A stretch of 64,000 bases of DNA from Brevundimonas subvibrioides (GTDB lineage: Bacteria; Pseudomonadota; Alphaproteobacteria; Caulobacterales; Caulobacteraceae). The position numbers and the translations under genes were made by a program. A model generated the notes under the pieces. It worked only from the letters and a program-made list of their open reading frames with translations, did not search any database and was not told the DNA's origin. Below are positions 57,259 through 64,000 of the stretch, piece by piece. Each line of letters begins with the position of its first letter. Position 1 is the first letter of the stretch. The stretch is taken from the NCBI RefSeq assembly GCF_002280785.1, contig NZ_NCEQ01000011.1:1-64000 (forward strand). Direction: 5' to 3'.

Positions 57259-58994
57259 CGAGCGACCTCGGCCGCGACGGGCGGATCGATACGGCGCTGG
57301 AGGCCCAGGAAGCCGGCGATGCGGTCTGCGACCCGACCGACGACGGGGGCTGCAATAGCCCCGCCGAGGCTCGACCCCTGGCTGGGCTCGTCGATCAGGA
57401 CGAAGATGACGTAGCGCTGCGCATCCTCCGGGCCGTCGGCCGGGAAGACGGCGGCGAAGGAGCCGACGCCGTGGCTGGCGTCATAGCGGCCGTTGACCAG
57501 CTTGTTGGCCGAGCCGGTCTTGCCGCCGACGCGCAGCCCCGTCGCGTCGGCCTGACCGCCCGAACCGCGCAGGACGTTGGCGCGCATCAACTGGCGGATG
57601 GCGGCGGAGGTCTCGACGCTGACCACGCGATGGCCTTCCGAGCCCGCGCCGCCGCGGCGCAACGACAGCGGGCGGTAAATCCCGCCATTGACCAGGGCGA
57701 CCGTGGCCGCCGTCATCTGCAGCGGGGTGATCATGATGCCGTAGCCGAACGACATGGAGGCGCGGGTCGTGTCGCTCCAGTCCTGCGGACGGCGCGGACG
57801 GGCGCTCTCGCGCAGCTCGATCGGGGCAGCGTCGAGCAGGCCCAGTTTGGTGAAATAGGAGCGCATCGTGTCGGCGCCCATTTCGACCGCCAGACGCGAG
57901 GTGCCGATGTTGGAGGAGTGCAGATAGACCTCCTCCAGCGACAGGATCTTGTTGGTCGCGTGGAAGTCCGAGATGCGGCGGTTGCCGATCATATAGGCCT
58001 GGGACGCGTCGATCATGGTGTCGAGATCGGCCAGGCCTGTGTCGATGGCGGTGGCGACGGTGAAGGTCTTGAACACCGATCCCATCTCGTAGTGGGCCGA
58101 GGTGACGCGGTTCAGGGCGGCGTCGTCGGAGGCCTGGCCCCGGCGGTTGGCGTCATAGGTCGGCCACGAGGCCATGCCGAGAATCTCGCCGGTCCTGGCG
58201 TCGGCGACGACCCCGACCGCGCCCTTGGCGCCGGCTTCCGCAGCCGTGGCGGCCAGTTCGTTCTCGAGCACGCCCTGAACGCGAAGGTCGATGGACAGGG
58301 CGAAATCCGCGCCCGCCGCGCCCGCCTGGCGGATGGCGTCGTTGAAGGCCAGTTCGGCGCCGGAGACGCCCTGACCGCCGGTATCGGCGGCGCCGATCAG
58401 GTGAGCGGCGGAGCTGTTCAATGGATAGACGCGGCGATCCTCAGGCTCGAACGAGAGACCTCCCAGGGCCAGGGCATGCACCGCCTGGCGCTCGGCCGGG
58501 GTCAGGCCGGGCTGGGCGATCAGGCGACGGTCGCCGGCCAGGACGCGGCGCAGGCGGGTCGCCGAGATCCCCGGCAGGGCGCGGCGGATCTGGCGGAAGG
58601 CGGCGTCCTTGTCCCAGACCTCGGACGGATCGATGTAGAGGCCGTAGTGGGTGATGTTGGTGGCCAGAAGGGCCCCGTTGCGGTCGGTCAGGTCCGCGCG
58701 CTGCAGGGCGCCCGCGACGTGGGCGGCGCCGGACCCGCCCCTGGGCGCCAGCAGGGCCGCGCGGGCAGCGCCCAGGGCCAGCAGGCTGAACACCGCGACG
58801 AAGACCATGCGGATCAGGAAGATGCGGACGCGGGTGTCCTCCTCCGGCCGGGCGTCGGCGCGAGCGCGTTCGAAGGCGTGTTCGATAAACCAGACCGCCT
58901 CGCCCATCCAGCGCAGCCAGGGCGAGACGGTCGAGGTCAGGGGGCGGCTGGCGCCGGGAGCCGGACGGTAGGCGCGGGGATCCTGAACCGTCAT
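57255..58994 (-). CDS. ftsI: Division transpeptidase FtsI (PBP3)
   Basis: A class B penicillin-binding protein that crosslinks septal peptidoglycan with FtsW. The 579 residues have a long cytoplasmic tail (about 1-55), one transmembrane helix (FLIRMVFVAVFSLLALGAAR), the dimerisation domain (DRNGALLATNI), and a transpeptidase domain with SxxK in YEMGSVFKTFTV, SxN in LHSSNIGTSRL and KTG in VGGKTGSANKL. It overlaps both ftsL (upstream) and murE (downstream) by 4 bp. Confidence 0.96.
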   Translation of the reverse strand: MTVQDPRAYRPAPGASRPLTSTVSPWLRWMGEAVWFIEHAFERARADARPEEDTRVRIFLIRMVFVAVFSLLALGAARAALLAPRGGSGAAHVAGALQRADLTDRNGALLATNITHYGLYIDPSEVWDKDAAFRQIRRALPGISATRLRRVLAGDRRLIAQPGLTPAERQAVHALALGGLSFEPEDRRVYPLNSSAAHLIGAADTGGQGVSGAELAFNDAIRQAGAAGADFALSIDLRVQGVLENELAATAAEAGAKGAVGVVADARTGEILGMASWPTYDANRRGQASDDAALNRVTSAHYEMGSVFKTFTVATAIDTGLADLDTMIDASQAYMIGNRRISDFHATNKILSLEEVYLHSSNIGTSRLAVEMGADTMRSYFTKLGLLDAAPIELRESARPRRPQDWSDTTRASMSFGYGIMITPLQMTAATVALVNGGIYRPLSLRRGGAGSEGHRVVSVETSAAIRQLMRANVLRGSGGQADATGLRVGGKTGSANKLVNGRYDASHGVGSFAAVFPADGPEDAQRYVIFVLIDEPSQGSSLGGAIAAPVVGRVADRIAGFLGLQRRIDPPVAAEVAR

Positions 58995-59428
58995 CGGTCA
59001 GCCTCCGCGACGGTGGCCGCAGCGGGGGGAGCGGGCGCGTTCCCGGCGGGTTCGGCGACAGCCGGAGCGGGAGCGGCCAATACGGGTGTGACGACCGGGA
59101 CCTGGACCGGTTTCAGGGTCGGCAGGGCATTCTCGTCGACCTGCCGCTCGGCCTTGACCGGAACGAGGGCGGCGCCGCGCGACAGGGTCTCGAGGCGGCC
59201 GGGCTGTTCCAGCCGCGCAGCCTCGGCGCGGAGAAGCCGGACACGCTGGGAGTTCTCGGCGATCTGGCGTTCCAGCTGGCCGATGGCGGCGCTTTCGCGG
59301 GCGGCGGCGGCCTTGGCGACATAGACCGAGAAGACCATGGCGGCGACGCACATGACGCCGACGATCTCGATCCAGCGGATGCCGCGGATCTTCCAGTCGA
59401 ACAGGCGCTGGACTGGATTGCGGTTCAT
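58991..59428 (-). CDS. ftsL: Cell division protein FtsL
   Basis: A small bitopic divisome protein forming a complex with FtsB and FtsQ. The 145 residues show a short basic cytoplasmic tail ([16 protein letters not shown]), one transmembrane helix ([20 protein letters not shown]), a heptad-like coiled coil ([20 protein letters not shown]), and an extended Ala/Pro/Val-rich periplasmic tail. Sequence conservation is low; position between rsmH and ftsI carries much of the call. Confidence 0.88.
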   Translation of the reverse strand: MNRNPVQRLFDWKIRGIRWIEIVGVMCVAAMVFSVYVAKAAAARESAAIGQLERQIAENSQRVRLLRAEAARLEQPGRLETLSRGAALVPVKAERQVDENALPTLKPVQVPVVTPVLAAPAPAVAEPAGNAPAPPAAATVAEADR

Positions 59429-60375
59429 GCGGCCGCCTTCCAGGCCGGAGCCTCGGTGCGGACGGCGGCGCGCAGCTTGGCCGAGCGCGAGCGCGGATTG
59501 GCGGCCAGTTCGGCCTCGCCCGCCTCGCGCGCGCCCTTGAACTGGAGCGTGAAGCTGGGCTTGCGGGTCTCGATAGCGACCGGGGCGTGACGCGAACCGC
59601 CGGGCGCATTGCCGCTGCGCTCGGTCAGGAAGGCCTTCACGATCCGGTCTTCCAGCGAGTGGAAGGTCACAACGGCCAGACGCCCGCCCGGCGACAGGGT
59701 GCGTTCGGCGGCCTCCAGCCCCTTGATCAGCTCGCCCAGCTCATCGTTGACGGCGATGCGCAGGGCCTGGAAGGTGCGGGTCGCCGGATGGGTCGGGGCG
59801 CCGCGACGGCCGCCGAGCGCCTTCTCGACGACGTCGGCGAGATCAAGGGTGCGGGCGAAGGGCTGGGTGACACGGCGGCGCAGGATGGCGGTGGCGATAC
59901 GGCCGGACTGACGCTCGTCACCGTATTGTTTGAGGATGTGGGCCAGGGGGCCGTGGTCCCAGCCGTTGACGATGTCGGCGGCGCTCTCGCCCTCGCTGGA
60001 CATGCGCATGTCCAGCGGGCCGTCACGCATGAAGGAGAAGCCGCGCTCGGCCTCGTCCAGCTGCATGGAGGAGACGCCGATGTCGAAGACGGCCCCATCG
60101 AGCTTCGTCTCGCCGGTTTCAGCAAAGGCGTCGGCGAGGCCCGAGAAGGCGGTGCGGATCAGCTGGAATTTGCCGGGGAAGTCGTTGGCGACGGCGTCGG
60201 CGTGACGCTGGACTGTCGGATCGCGGTCCAGGGCGATGACCTGTGCGCCGGTGGCGAGGATGGCGCGGGTGTAGCCCCCGGCGCCGAAGGTGGCGTCGAT
60301 GATCACGTCGCCGGGCTTCGGGGCCAGGGCCTCGATGACTTCATCCAGCAGGACGGGGGCGTGCGGGCCGGTCAC
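59425..60375 (-). CDS. rsmH: 16S rRNA (cytosine(1402)-N(4))-methyltransferase
   Basis: SAM-dependent methylation of C1402 in the decoding centre. The 316 residues start [20 protein letters not shown], with SAM motif [41 protein letters not shown] and [15 protein letters not shown]. The GTG at 60375 overlaps the mraZ stop (GTGA); the longer ATG frame to 60549 runs back through mraZ and has no family similarity. It overlaps ftsL by 4 bp. Confidence 0.96.
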   Translation of the reverse strand: MTGPHAPVLLDEVIEALAPKPGDVIIDATFGAGGYTRAILATGAQVIALDRDPTVQRHADAVANDFPGKFQLIRTAFSGLADAFAETGETKLDGAVFDIGVSSMQLDEAERGFSFMRDGPLDMRMSSEGESAADIVNGWDHGPLAHILKQYGDERQSGRIATAILRRRVTQPFARTLDLADVVEKALGGRRGAPTHPATRTFQALRIAVNDELGELIKGLEAAERTLSPGGRLAVVTFHSLEDRIVKAFLTERSGNAPGGSRHAPVAIETRKPSFTLQFKGAREAGEAELAANPRSRSAKLRAAVRTEAPAWKAAA

Positions 60376-60839
60376 GTGTCGTTGCCCGGCATGCGGCGGC
60401 GAGCCACGTCGCCACGTTCGCGCATGGCCTTCCTCGCCAGCACGCGGCGCTCGTCCTTGCGAGCGTTCCAGCGGGCGCGATCCCAGATCTGGAATCGGGG
60501 GCCGAGACCGACGATGACCACGTCCTCGCCGAGGCCCGCTTCCTGGCACAGGCTTTCCGGCAGGGTGATGCGGCCGCCGCCGTCGTAGGCGAGCTGTTTC
60601 TGGCCGCCGTAGACAGTCTCTTCCAGGGCTGTGCGCCAGTCGTCGCCGAAGGGAAGCGCCTCGATCATGGCGACGTACTCGGCCATCAGCTTGTCGCCGC
60701 CGGCCTCGAGGCAGTCGGACTCGACCGAGAAGAAGCAGAAGACGCCCAGGTCGGCGCCGTTTTCGGAGGTGCGGAACTCCTGCGGGATCAGGAGACGGCG
60801 CTTGCCGTCCAGCTGCTTCTCACTGGTTCCGAGAAACAC
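60372..60839 (-). CDS. mraZ: Transcriptional regulator MraZ
   Basis: The first gene of the dcw cluster, an AbrB-like DNA-binding ring protein that represses its own operon in E. coli. The 155 residues have two SpoVT/AbrB repeats with the conserved D-GR motifs: [20 protein letters not shown] near the N-terminus and [19 protein letters not shown] in the second repeat. A C-terminal basic tail ([20 protein letters not shown]) is typical of alphaproteobacteria. Four TGGGN operator repeats lie about 90-120 bp upstream. Confidence 0.95.
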   Translation of the reverse strand: MFLGTSEKQLDGKRRLLIPQEFRTSENGADLGVFCFFSVESDCLEAGGDKLMAEYVAMIEALPFGDDWRTALEETVYGGQKQLAYDGGGRITLPESLCQEAGLGEDVVIVGLGPRFQIWDRARWNARKDERRVLARKAMRERGDVARRRMPGNDT

Positions 60840-60926
60840 GCCCGTCCCAATCGAGCCTGTCGGCCCGCCCCTGAGTTCATCCCCGCGCCTGAATCGCCGG
60901 CGCCGCCAATCCCCGCATAGTTGCTA

Positions 60927-60961
60927 TGGGATAGCATGGGATGGACTGGGCCTCAATGGGA
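60927..60961 (-). promoter_or_regulatory. MraZ operator: four TGGGN repeats at exact 10-bp period
   Basis: TGGGA, TGGGA, TGGGC and TGGGA start at 60927, 60937, 60947 and 60957 on the plus strand, each separated by 5 bp. This is the known MraZ recognition pattern. They lie 88-122 bp upstream of mraZ, written on the strand opposite to the gene. MraZ would bind here to control the dcw operon. Confidence 0.85.
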
Positions 60962-61019
60962 ATGGTTGACGATATTTAACCAAGTTGCCGATGTTGCAGG
61001 TTCGCGACAGCACAAATCA

Positions 61020-61034
61020 GAACATACATAGAAC
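61020..61034 (-). promoter_or_regulatory. LexA-type box GTTC-N7-GTTC upstream of mraZ
   Basis: The minus strand reads GTTCTATGTATGTTC (GAAC-N7-GAAC on plus), the direct-repeat SOS box of alphaproteobacteria. It lies 181 bp upstream of mraZ in an AT-rich stretch and near no other start codon. SOS control of the dcw operon is an inference. Confidence 0.55.
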
Positions 61035-61258
61035 ATGATAAGTATTAACAGGCTGGGGATTGTATGCCGCGGTTTGGTCCCAGGGGTTAAAGAGGGAGGC
61101 TCGACACGAACCCGGTGTCCGGGGTTGGCCCCCTCCACCGCTTCGGGGTTCCCTCGTCGGCTCGCATGCGAGCCTTCCTCGACCCCCGATGGGGGAGGAT
61201 CGGGCCAGAGCAGCGAGCGACCGCGTCGCGAGCGTTAGCCCCCAACAAGAAAGAAAAT
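61035..61258. other. Gap between the dcw control region and rnpB, no gene seen
   Basis: The first 50 bp are AT-rich. From about 61115 to 61200 there is a repeat-like segment (ccccctccaccgcttcgggg and cccccgatggggga) loosely similar to 63450-63515. Open frames here are short and have no family features. With 60840-61019 this makes a 419-bp stretch without a coding gene. Confidence 0.6.
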
Positions 61259-61632
61259 GCCAGACGGCCTGTAAGCCGGGTTCTGTTCCGCCCGAAAGCG
61301 GTGACGATCATTCCTCTGGACCGCCCGTTGCCGGACGGTTCTCGCGACCTACCCGGACGCCTCGGGCGGTGAACCCTGCGACCGAAGTCGCGCGACGTCC
61401 CTATTCGGTCTTGCTCCAGGCGGGGCTTGCCATGCCGTCGCTGTTACCAGCAACGCGGTGGGCTCTTACCCCACCCTTTCACCCTTACCCGCGCCGAAAC
61501 GCAGGAGGTTTGCTTTCTGTGGCGCTGTCCCTCGGGTCGCCCCGGGCGGGCATTACCCGCCGCCTTTTCACCGTGGAGCCCGGACTTTCCTCGACGGGAG
61601 CAAGTCCCGCCGCGACCGCCCGGCCGTCTGGC
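61259..61632 (-). ncRNA. rnpB: RNase P RNA (M1 RNA)
   Basis: The catalytic RNA that matures tRNA 5' ends. On the minus strand GCCAGACGGCC at the 5' end pairs with GGCCGTCTGGC at the 3' end (helix P1). Conserved blocks include GAGGAAAGTCCGGGCTCC (P4/CR-I), GGGTAAGGGTGAAAGGGTGG with TAAGAGCCCACCGC (the specificity-domain region), and ACAGAACCCGGCTTACAGGC near the 3' end. Length about 374 nt suits type A alphaproteobacterial rnpB. A promoter with good spacing precedes it. Confidence 0.93.
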
Positions 61633-61639
61633 GGGGGGC

Positions 61640-61668
61640 GTGATGCGCCTGCGAGGCGGTGCGGTCAA
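61640..61668 (-). promoter_or_regulatory. rnpB promoter
   Basis: On the minus strand TTGACC (61668-61663), a 17-bp spacer and CATCAC (61645-61640) place a start site 7-8 nt downstream, exactly at the 5' end of the RNase P RNA. Confidence 0.6.
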
Positions 61669-61710
61669 CCGTGAGATGCGCAGAGCCCATCAATGTGCTA
61701 GGGATCGACC

Positions 61711-61905
61711 GTGGCCGAGCGCGCTGAACAGCAATATCCGATGGTGTTCGAAAGCCTCGAAGCGAGGATGGCGTGGGAACGCGAGCGCCTCGCGGAGGGC
61801 GAAGCGGATATCGCTGCCGGGCGAGTGCTGGAAGGCGAGGCCGCGCTTGACTGGCTTGATCGCTGGGCGGCCGGAGAAGAACTCGAAGAACCCGACCTGG
61901 GCTGA
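61711..61905 (+). CDS. ParD-like antitoxin
   Basis: A 64-residue, acidic, Glu/Ala/Trp-rich helical protein (MAWERERLAEGEADIAAGRV, then ALDWLDRWAAGEELEEPD). It is encoded immediately before a RelE/ParE-like toxin, with its stop codon abutting the toxin start. The start is GTG 61711 with AGGGA upstream; an internal ATG at 61741 is possible. The sequence is not a strong match to one antitoxin family, so the call leans on context. The gene is divergent from rnpB. Confidence 0.75.
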   Translation: MAERAEQQYPMVFESLEARMAWERERLAEGEADIAAGRVLEGEAALDWLDRWAAGEELEEPDLG

Positions 61906-62199
61906 ATGACCGACTACATCGTTTCCTTCACGGCCCGCTCGCGGGGCGATCTGCTGGAAGCGCGTCGTTGGCTGAACCAACCGGGCAGCGGTTTAAAGGC
62001 GCGGCTGAAGATGGCGAAGATCACCCGAGCCTTGGCCGAACTGCGCTTCTCGCCAGAGCGTTGGCCGCACAGTCCCTATCCGAATGTCAGACGCCGATTT
62101 ATCGAAGGCTATACAGCCTACTATCGGATCGATGAGAAGGCTGGCCGCGTCCGGATCATTCGCATCTTCGGGCCCGGTCAGGATCAGTCGACCCTCTAG
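61906..62199 (+). CDS. RelE/ParE superfamily toxin
   Basis: A 97-residue basic protein with the ParE/RelE fold pattern: YIVSFTARSRGDLLEARRWL at the start, a central helix, then ERWPHSPYPNVRRRFIEGYT, AYYRIDEKAGRVRIIRIFGP. These match ParE-type plasmid-stabilisation toxins, which poison gyrase; mRNA cleavage as in RelE cannot be excluded. It abuts the antitoxin. Its stop TAG overlaps the amidase stop on the other strand, both using the CTAG at 62196-62199. Confidence 0.85.
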   Translation: MTDYIVSFTARSRGDLLEARRWLNQPGSGLKARLKMAKITRALAELRFSPERWPHSPYPNVRRRFIEGYTAYYRIDEKAGRVRIIRIFGPGQDQSTL

Positions 62200-62957
62200 T
62201 TCAGCACGCCTGTCACACTCTCGGCCGTCGCCAGCTGCAGCACGCCCATCAGCGTCGCGCGGGTCTCGCCGTCGGCGATGCCGTCGACCTTCGACGGACG
62301 CCAGTGGCGCTGGAAGGCCTCGACAGTGACGCGGGTCTCGTCGGTGTATCTGCCGTCCGGCAGCGGCTCGTAGCCCAGGCGGTGCAGTCCGGCCTGAAGC
62401 ACGTGGACGCCGAGGCCTTCGTCGCTGATCGTCAGGGGCGGGCCAAGGGCGGCGATGCGCTCGGGGGCGGGTTCGAACCACAGGCCCTGGCGATGGGCGG
62501 CGAGTGTCCTCCACGGGAAGCGTTCACCGGGATCCTGCTTCCGGGCCGGGGCGACGTCGGAGTGGCCGAGGATGCGGGCGTCCTCGATGGCCCAGCGGGC
62601 GCGGATCCCGTCGATCAGTTCGATAACCGAGGCGACCTGGGCGTCGGGGAAATCGCGATAGCCAAACTCATGGCCCGGATTGACGATCTCGATGCCGATG
62701 GAGACGGCGTTGATGTCGGTCTCGCCCTTCCACCAGGACTTGCCGGCGTGCCAGGCGCGGCGCTCCTCGGGCACGAGACGCAGGATGCGGCCGTCCTCGT
62801 CGACGACATAGTGGGCAGAGACCCTGGCCTCGGGGTCGCGCAGGCGTGCGACGGCGGCCTCGGCGGTCTGCATGCCGGTGTAGTGGAGCAGGACCATGTC
62901 GGGCGGACCGCGACGCTGGTCGAAATTGGGCGAAGGCGCCTCGACGATGGTCGGCAT
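62196..62957 (-). CDS. N-acetylmuramoyl-L-alanine amidase (Amidase_2 with PG-binding domain)
   Basis: Cleaves the lactyl-amide bond of muropeptides. The 253 residues have an Amidase_2/AmpD-like domain with zinc ligands in MVLLHYTGM, and LGHSDVAPARKQDPGERFPW, plus AWHAGKSWWKGE and SIGIEIVNPG. A C-terminal PG_binding_1 helical domain (LHRLGYEPLPDGRYTDETRV) begins about residue 185. No signal peptide is seen, so it may act in muropeptide recycling like AmpD, although the PG-binding domain is more like AmiD. Convergent with the toxin gene. Confidence 0.92.
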   Translation of the reverse strand: MPTIVEAPSPNFDQRRGPPDMVLLHYTGMQTAEAAVARLRDPEARVSAHYVVDEDGRILRLVPEERRAWHAGKSWWKGETDINAVSIGIEIVNPGHEFGYRDFPDAQVASVIELIDGIRARWAIEDARILGHSDVAPARKQDPGERFPWRTLAAHRQGLWFEPAPERIAALGPPLTISDEGLGVHVLQAGLHRLGYEPLPDGRYTDETRVTVEAFQRHWRPSKVDGIADGETRATLMGVLQLATAESVTGVLN

Positions 62958-62974
62958 GGGCTTAGCGCCGATGC

Positions 62975-63292
62975 TTAGCGATGGGGACGTTCCCAGCCGT
63001 AGGCGACCCAGGTGTCGCCGACCTTCTCGGCCTCGATCACATCGTCATTGCGGCGGGCGCGGACGGTGACGCGGCGGCGGGCCCGCATGGCGAGGCCGGC
63101 GAAGAAGATCAGGATGCTGGCGCAGAGGGCGATCACGGCGACGGCGGCGGCGGTGAAGACCGCCAGCAAGGCGCCGACGGTCAGGGCCGCCACGGTCGCG
63201 ATCAGGCCGCACAGCCACATGATCGGGGCGAGCAGGCCCTGGGGCCGACGGCGATTCTGAAAACCGAGGGTGGCGAACGGATCCTGCGTCAT
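62975..63292 (-). CDS. Small membrane protein of unknown function
   Basis: About 105 residues starting MTQDPFATLGFQNRRRPQGL, with two adjacent hydrophobic helices (APIMWLCGLIATVAALTVGA and LLAVFTAAAVAVIALCASIL) and a basic tail MRARRRVTVRARRNDDVIEA ending EKVGDTWVAYGW. Start 63292 has AGGAATAG just upstream; the frame extends to 63379 without a better site. It lies 17 bp upstream of the amidase gene on the same strand, so they are probably co-transcribed. No family recognised. Confidence 0.7.
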   Translation of the reverse strand: MTQDPFATLGFQNRRRPQGLLAPIMWLCGLIATVAALTVGALLAVFTAAAVAVIALCASILIFFAGLAMRARRRVTVRARRNDDVIEAEKVGDTWVAYGWERPHR

Positions 63293-63439
63293 CTCTATTC
63301 CTTGTCGAGCGTCCCGCAGAACGCCTGAACACCCAATGTCGGTCCACAGAGGCGAACCGTCAATGACCGGCCGCTTCACAGGCGAGTGTTAATCGCCGCA
63401 CCCCGACGCTCGAAGCGAAGCGCAGAGACAGAGGGGGCT

Positions 63440-63515
63440 GGCCCCAGACTCCGGCGCGTGAGGGTTACCCCCTTCACCCCTTCGTGGTCCCTCTCCCGCG
63501 ATGGGGGAGAATTTA
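63440..63515. repeat. Intergenic repeat-like segment
   Basis: Contains cccccttcaccccttcgtgg and ctctcccgcgatgggggag, similar to the segment at about 61115-61200. It ends at the sppA stop codon. Confidence 0.5.
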
Positions 63516-64000
63516 CAGTGGCTGGTCGGCGAGGACCGAGGCCCCCTGCCCACGCATCCGCTCGGTCTCAACGCGCGACAGGACGGCCTGGGCGCGCGGG
63601 TCGGCCATGACGCCACCGAGGGCGACGAGGGTCCGGGCGGCCTCGGACTGGACGCCGAAGGCCGACGACAGCGCTTCCCACGGCGACTGGGGCGCGGGGA
63701 AGCGCTTGAAGCGGACCGACTGCGACTCGGGAATCCCGGCCAATTCCCTCGCCTTGCCGATAGCCTCGGTCAGACCGCCCAGTTGGTCGACGAGGCCCAG
63801 GGTCTTGCCCTGGGCGCCCGTCCAGACGCGGCCGCGAGCGATTTCGCGCACACGGGCGATCGGGATGCGGCGGCCGGTCGAGACACGCCGGACGAACTCC
63901 TCATAGGTGCGGTCCATCGAGGCGGAGAAGGCGGCGCGCTGCGCTTCGGAGAAACCGGACGCGGGGCTGAAGGCCTCGGAATAGTCGCCGCCGACCGACA
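63513..64000 (-). CDS. sppA: Signal peptide peptidase SppA, C-terminal part
   Basis: A membrane-bound serine protease (S49) that degrades cleaved signal peptides. The visible 162 residues begin beyond the window end and read SVGGDYSEAFSPASGFSEAQ, then MDRTYEEFVRRVSTGRRIPI, ARVREIARGRVWTGAQGKTL and GLVDQLGGLTEAIGKARELA. That is the conserved C-terminal S49 segment with the VWTGxQAxxxGLVDxxG pattern. The catalytic serine and lysine lie upstream of the fragment and cannot be checked. The ATG at 63917 is internal. Confidence 0.9.
   Translation of the reverse strand, partial: SVGGDYSEAFSPASGFSEAQRAAFSASMDRTYEEFVRRVSTGRRIPIARVREIARGRVWTGAQGKTLGLVDQLGGLTEAIGKARELAGIPESQSVRFKRFPAPQSPWEALSSAFGVQSEAARTLVALGGVMADPRAQAVLSRVETERMRGQGASVLADQPL

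Overview
The window reads as a chromosomal segment of a GC-rich alphaproteobacterium of the Caulobacterales, most likely Brevundimonas or a close relative. The case rests on divK-pleD next to rpmG, a CcrM-type GANTC methyltransferase very like the Caulobacter enzyme, an F0 operon encoding both b' and b, a large TonB-dependent receptor, and a dcw cluster whose ftsZ leader carries TTAA and GANTC motifs. No phage, insertion sequence or CRISPR array was found. Genus is an inference from remembered protein similarity.

Layout. 1-3.4 kb: the str operon (rpsL-rpsG-fusA, fusA cut by the window edge), a lipoprotein and rpmG. 3.4-7.4 kb: divK-pleD cell-cycle signalling, a DinB polymerase with a zinc-ribbon-like N-terminus, and a polysaccharide deacetylase. 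8-10.7 kb: the F0 ATP synthase operon atpI-B-E-F'-F, with a terminator-like hairpin after the c subunit. 10.8-13.7 kb: small membrane proteins, a decayed duplicate of the atpF 3' end, and a divergent SDR/TetR pair. 13.7-18.6 kb: a glycine-cleavage operon under a tandem glycine riboswitch, with gcvPB broken by an internal deletion and frameshift. 19-26.3 kb: adenine deaminase, argS, an exported protein, ispH, tRNA-Leu(UAA), an M28 peptidase and lpxC.

26.4-37.5 kb holds the distal half of the division and cell-wall (dcw) cluster (ftsZ, ftsA, ftsQ, ddl, murB, murC), with a TonB-dependent receptor between ftsA and ftsZ. 37.6-49 kb is a block of other genes (exported protein, ccrM, mutY, a DciA-like protein, three tandem DsbA-like proteins, smc, an MscS channel). 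49-60.8 kb holds the proximal dcw half (mraZ, rsmH, ftsL, ftsI, murE, murF, mraY, murD, ftsW, murG). 61-64 kb: RNase P RNA, a ParD/ParE-like toxin-antitoxin pair, an Amidase_2 protein, a membrane protein and the 3' part of sppA.

Two themes run through the window. First, intergenic gaps are filled with palindromic repeats of at least five families, often as inverted pairs. One pair sits in frame inside murD, and another supplies the C-terminus of the MscS channel. Second, three intergenic sites carry a shared element whose core is four GANTC (CcrM) sites in under 40 bp. Two copies are similar over about 140 bp, and one lies just downstream of ccrM. This GANTC-cluster element is the best candidate here for something undescribed. 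Other regulatory signals include a four-repeat MraZ operator, a perfect GTTC-N7-GTTC LexA-type box upstream of mraZ, and a TGCA array between the SDR and TetR genes.
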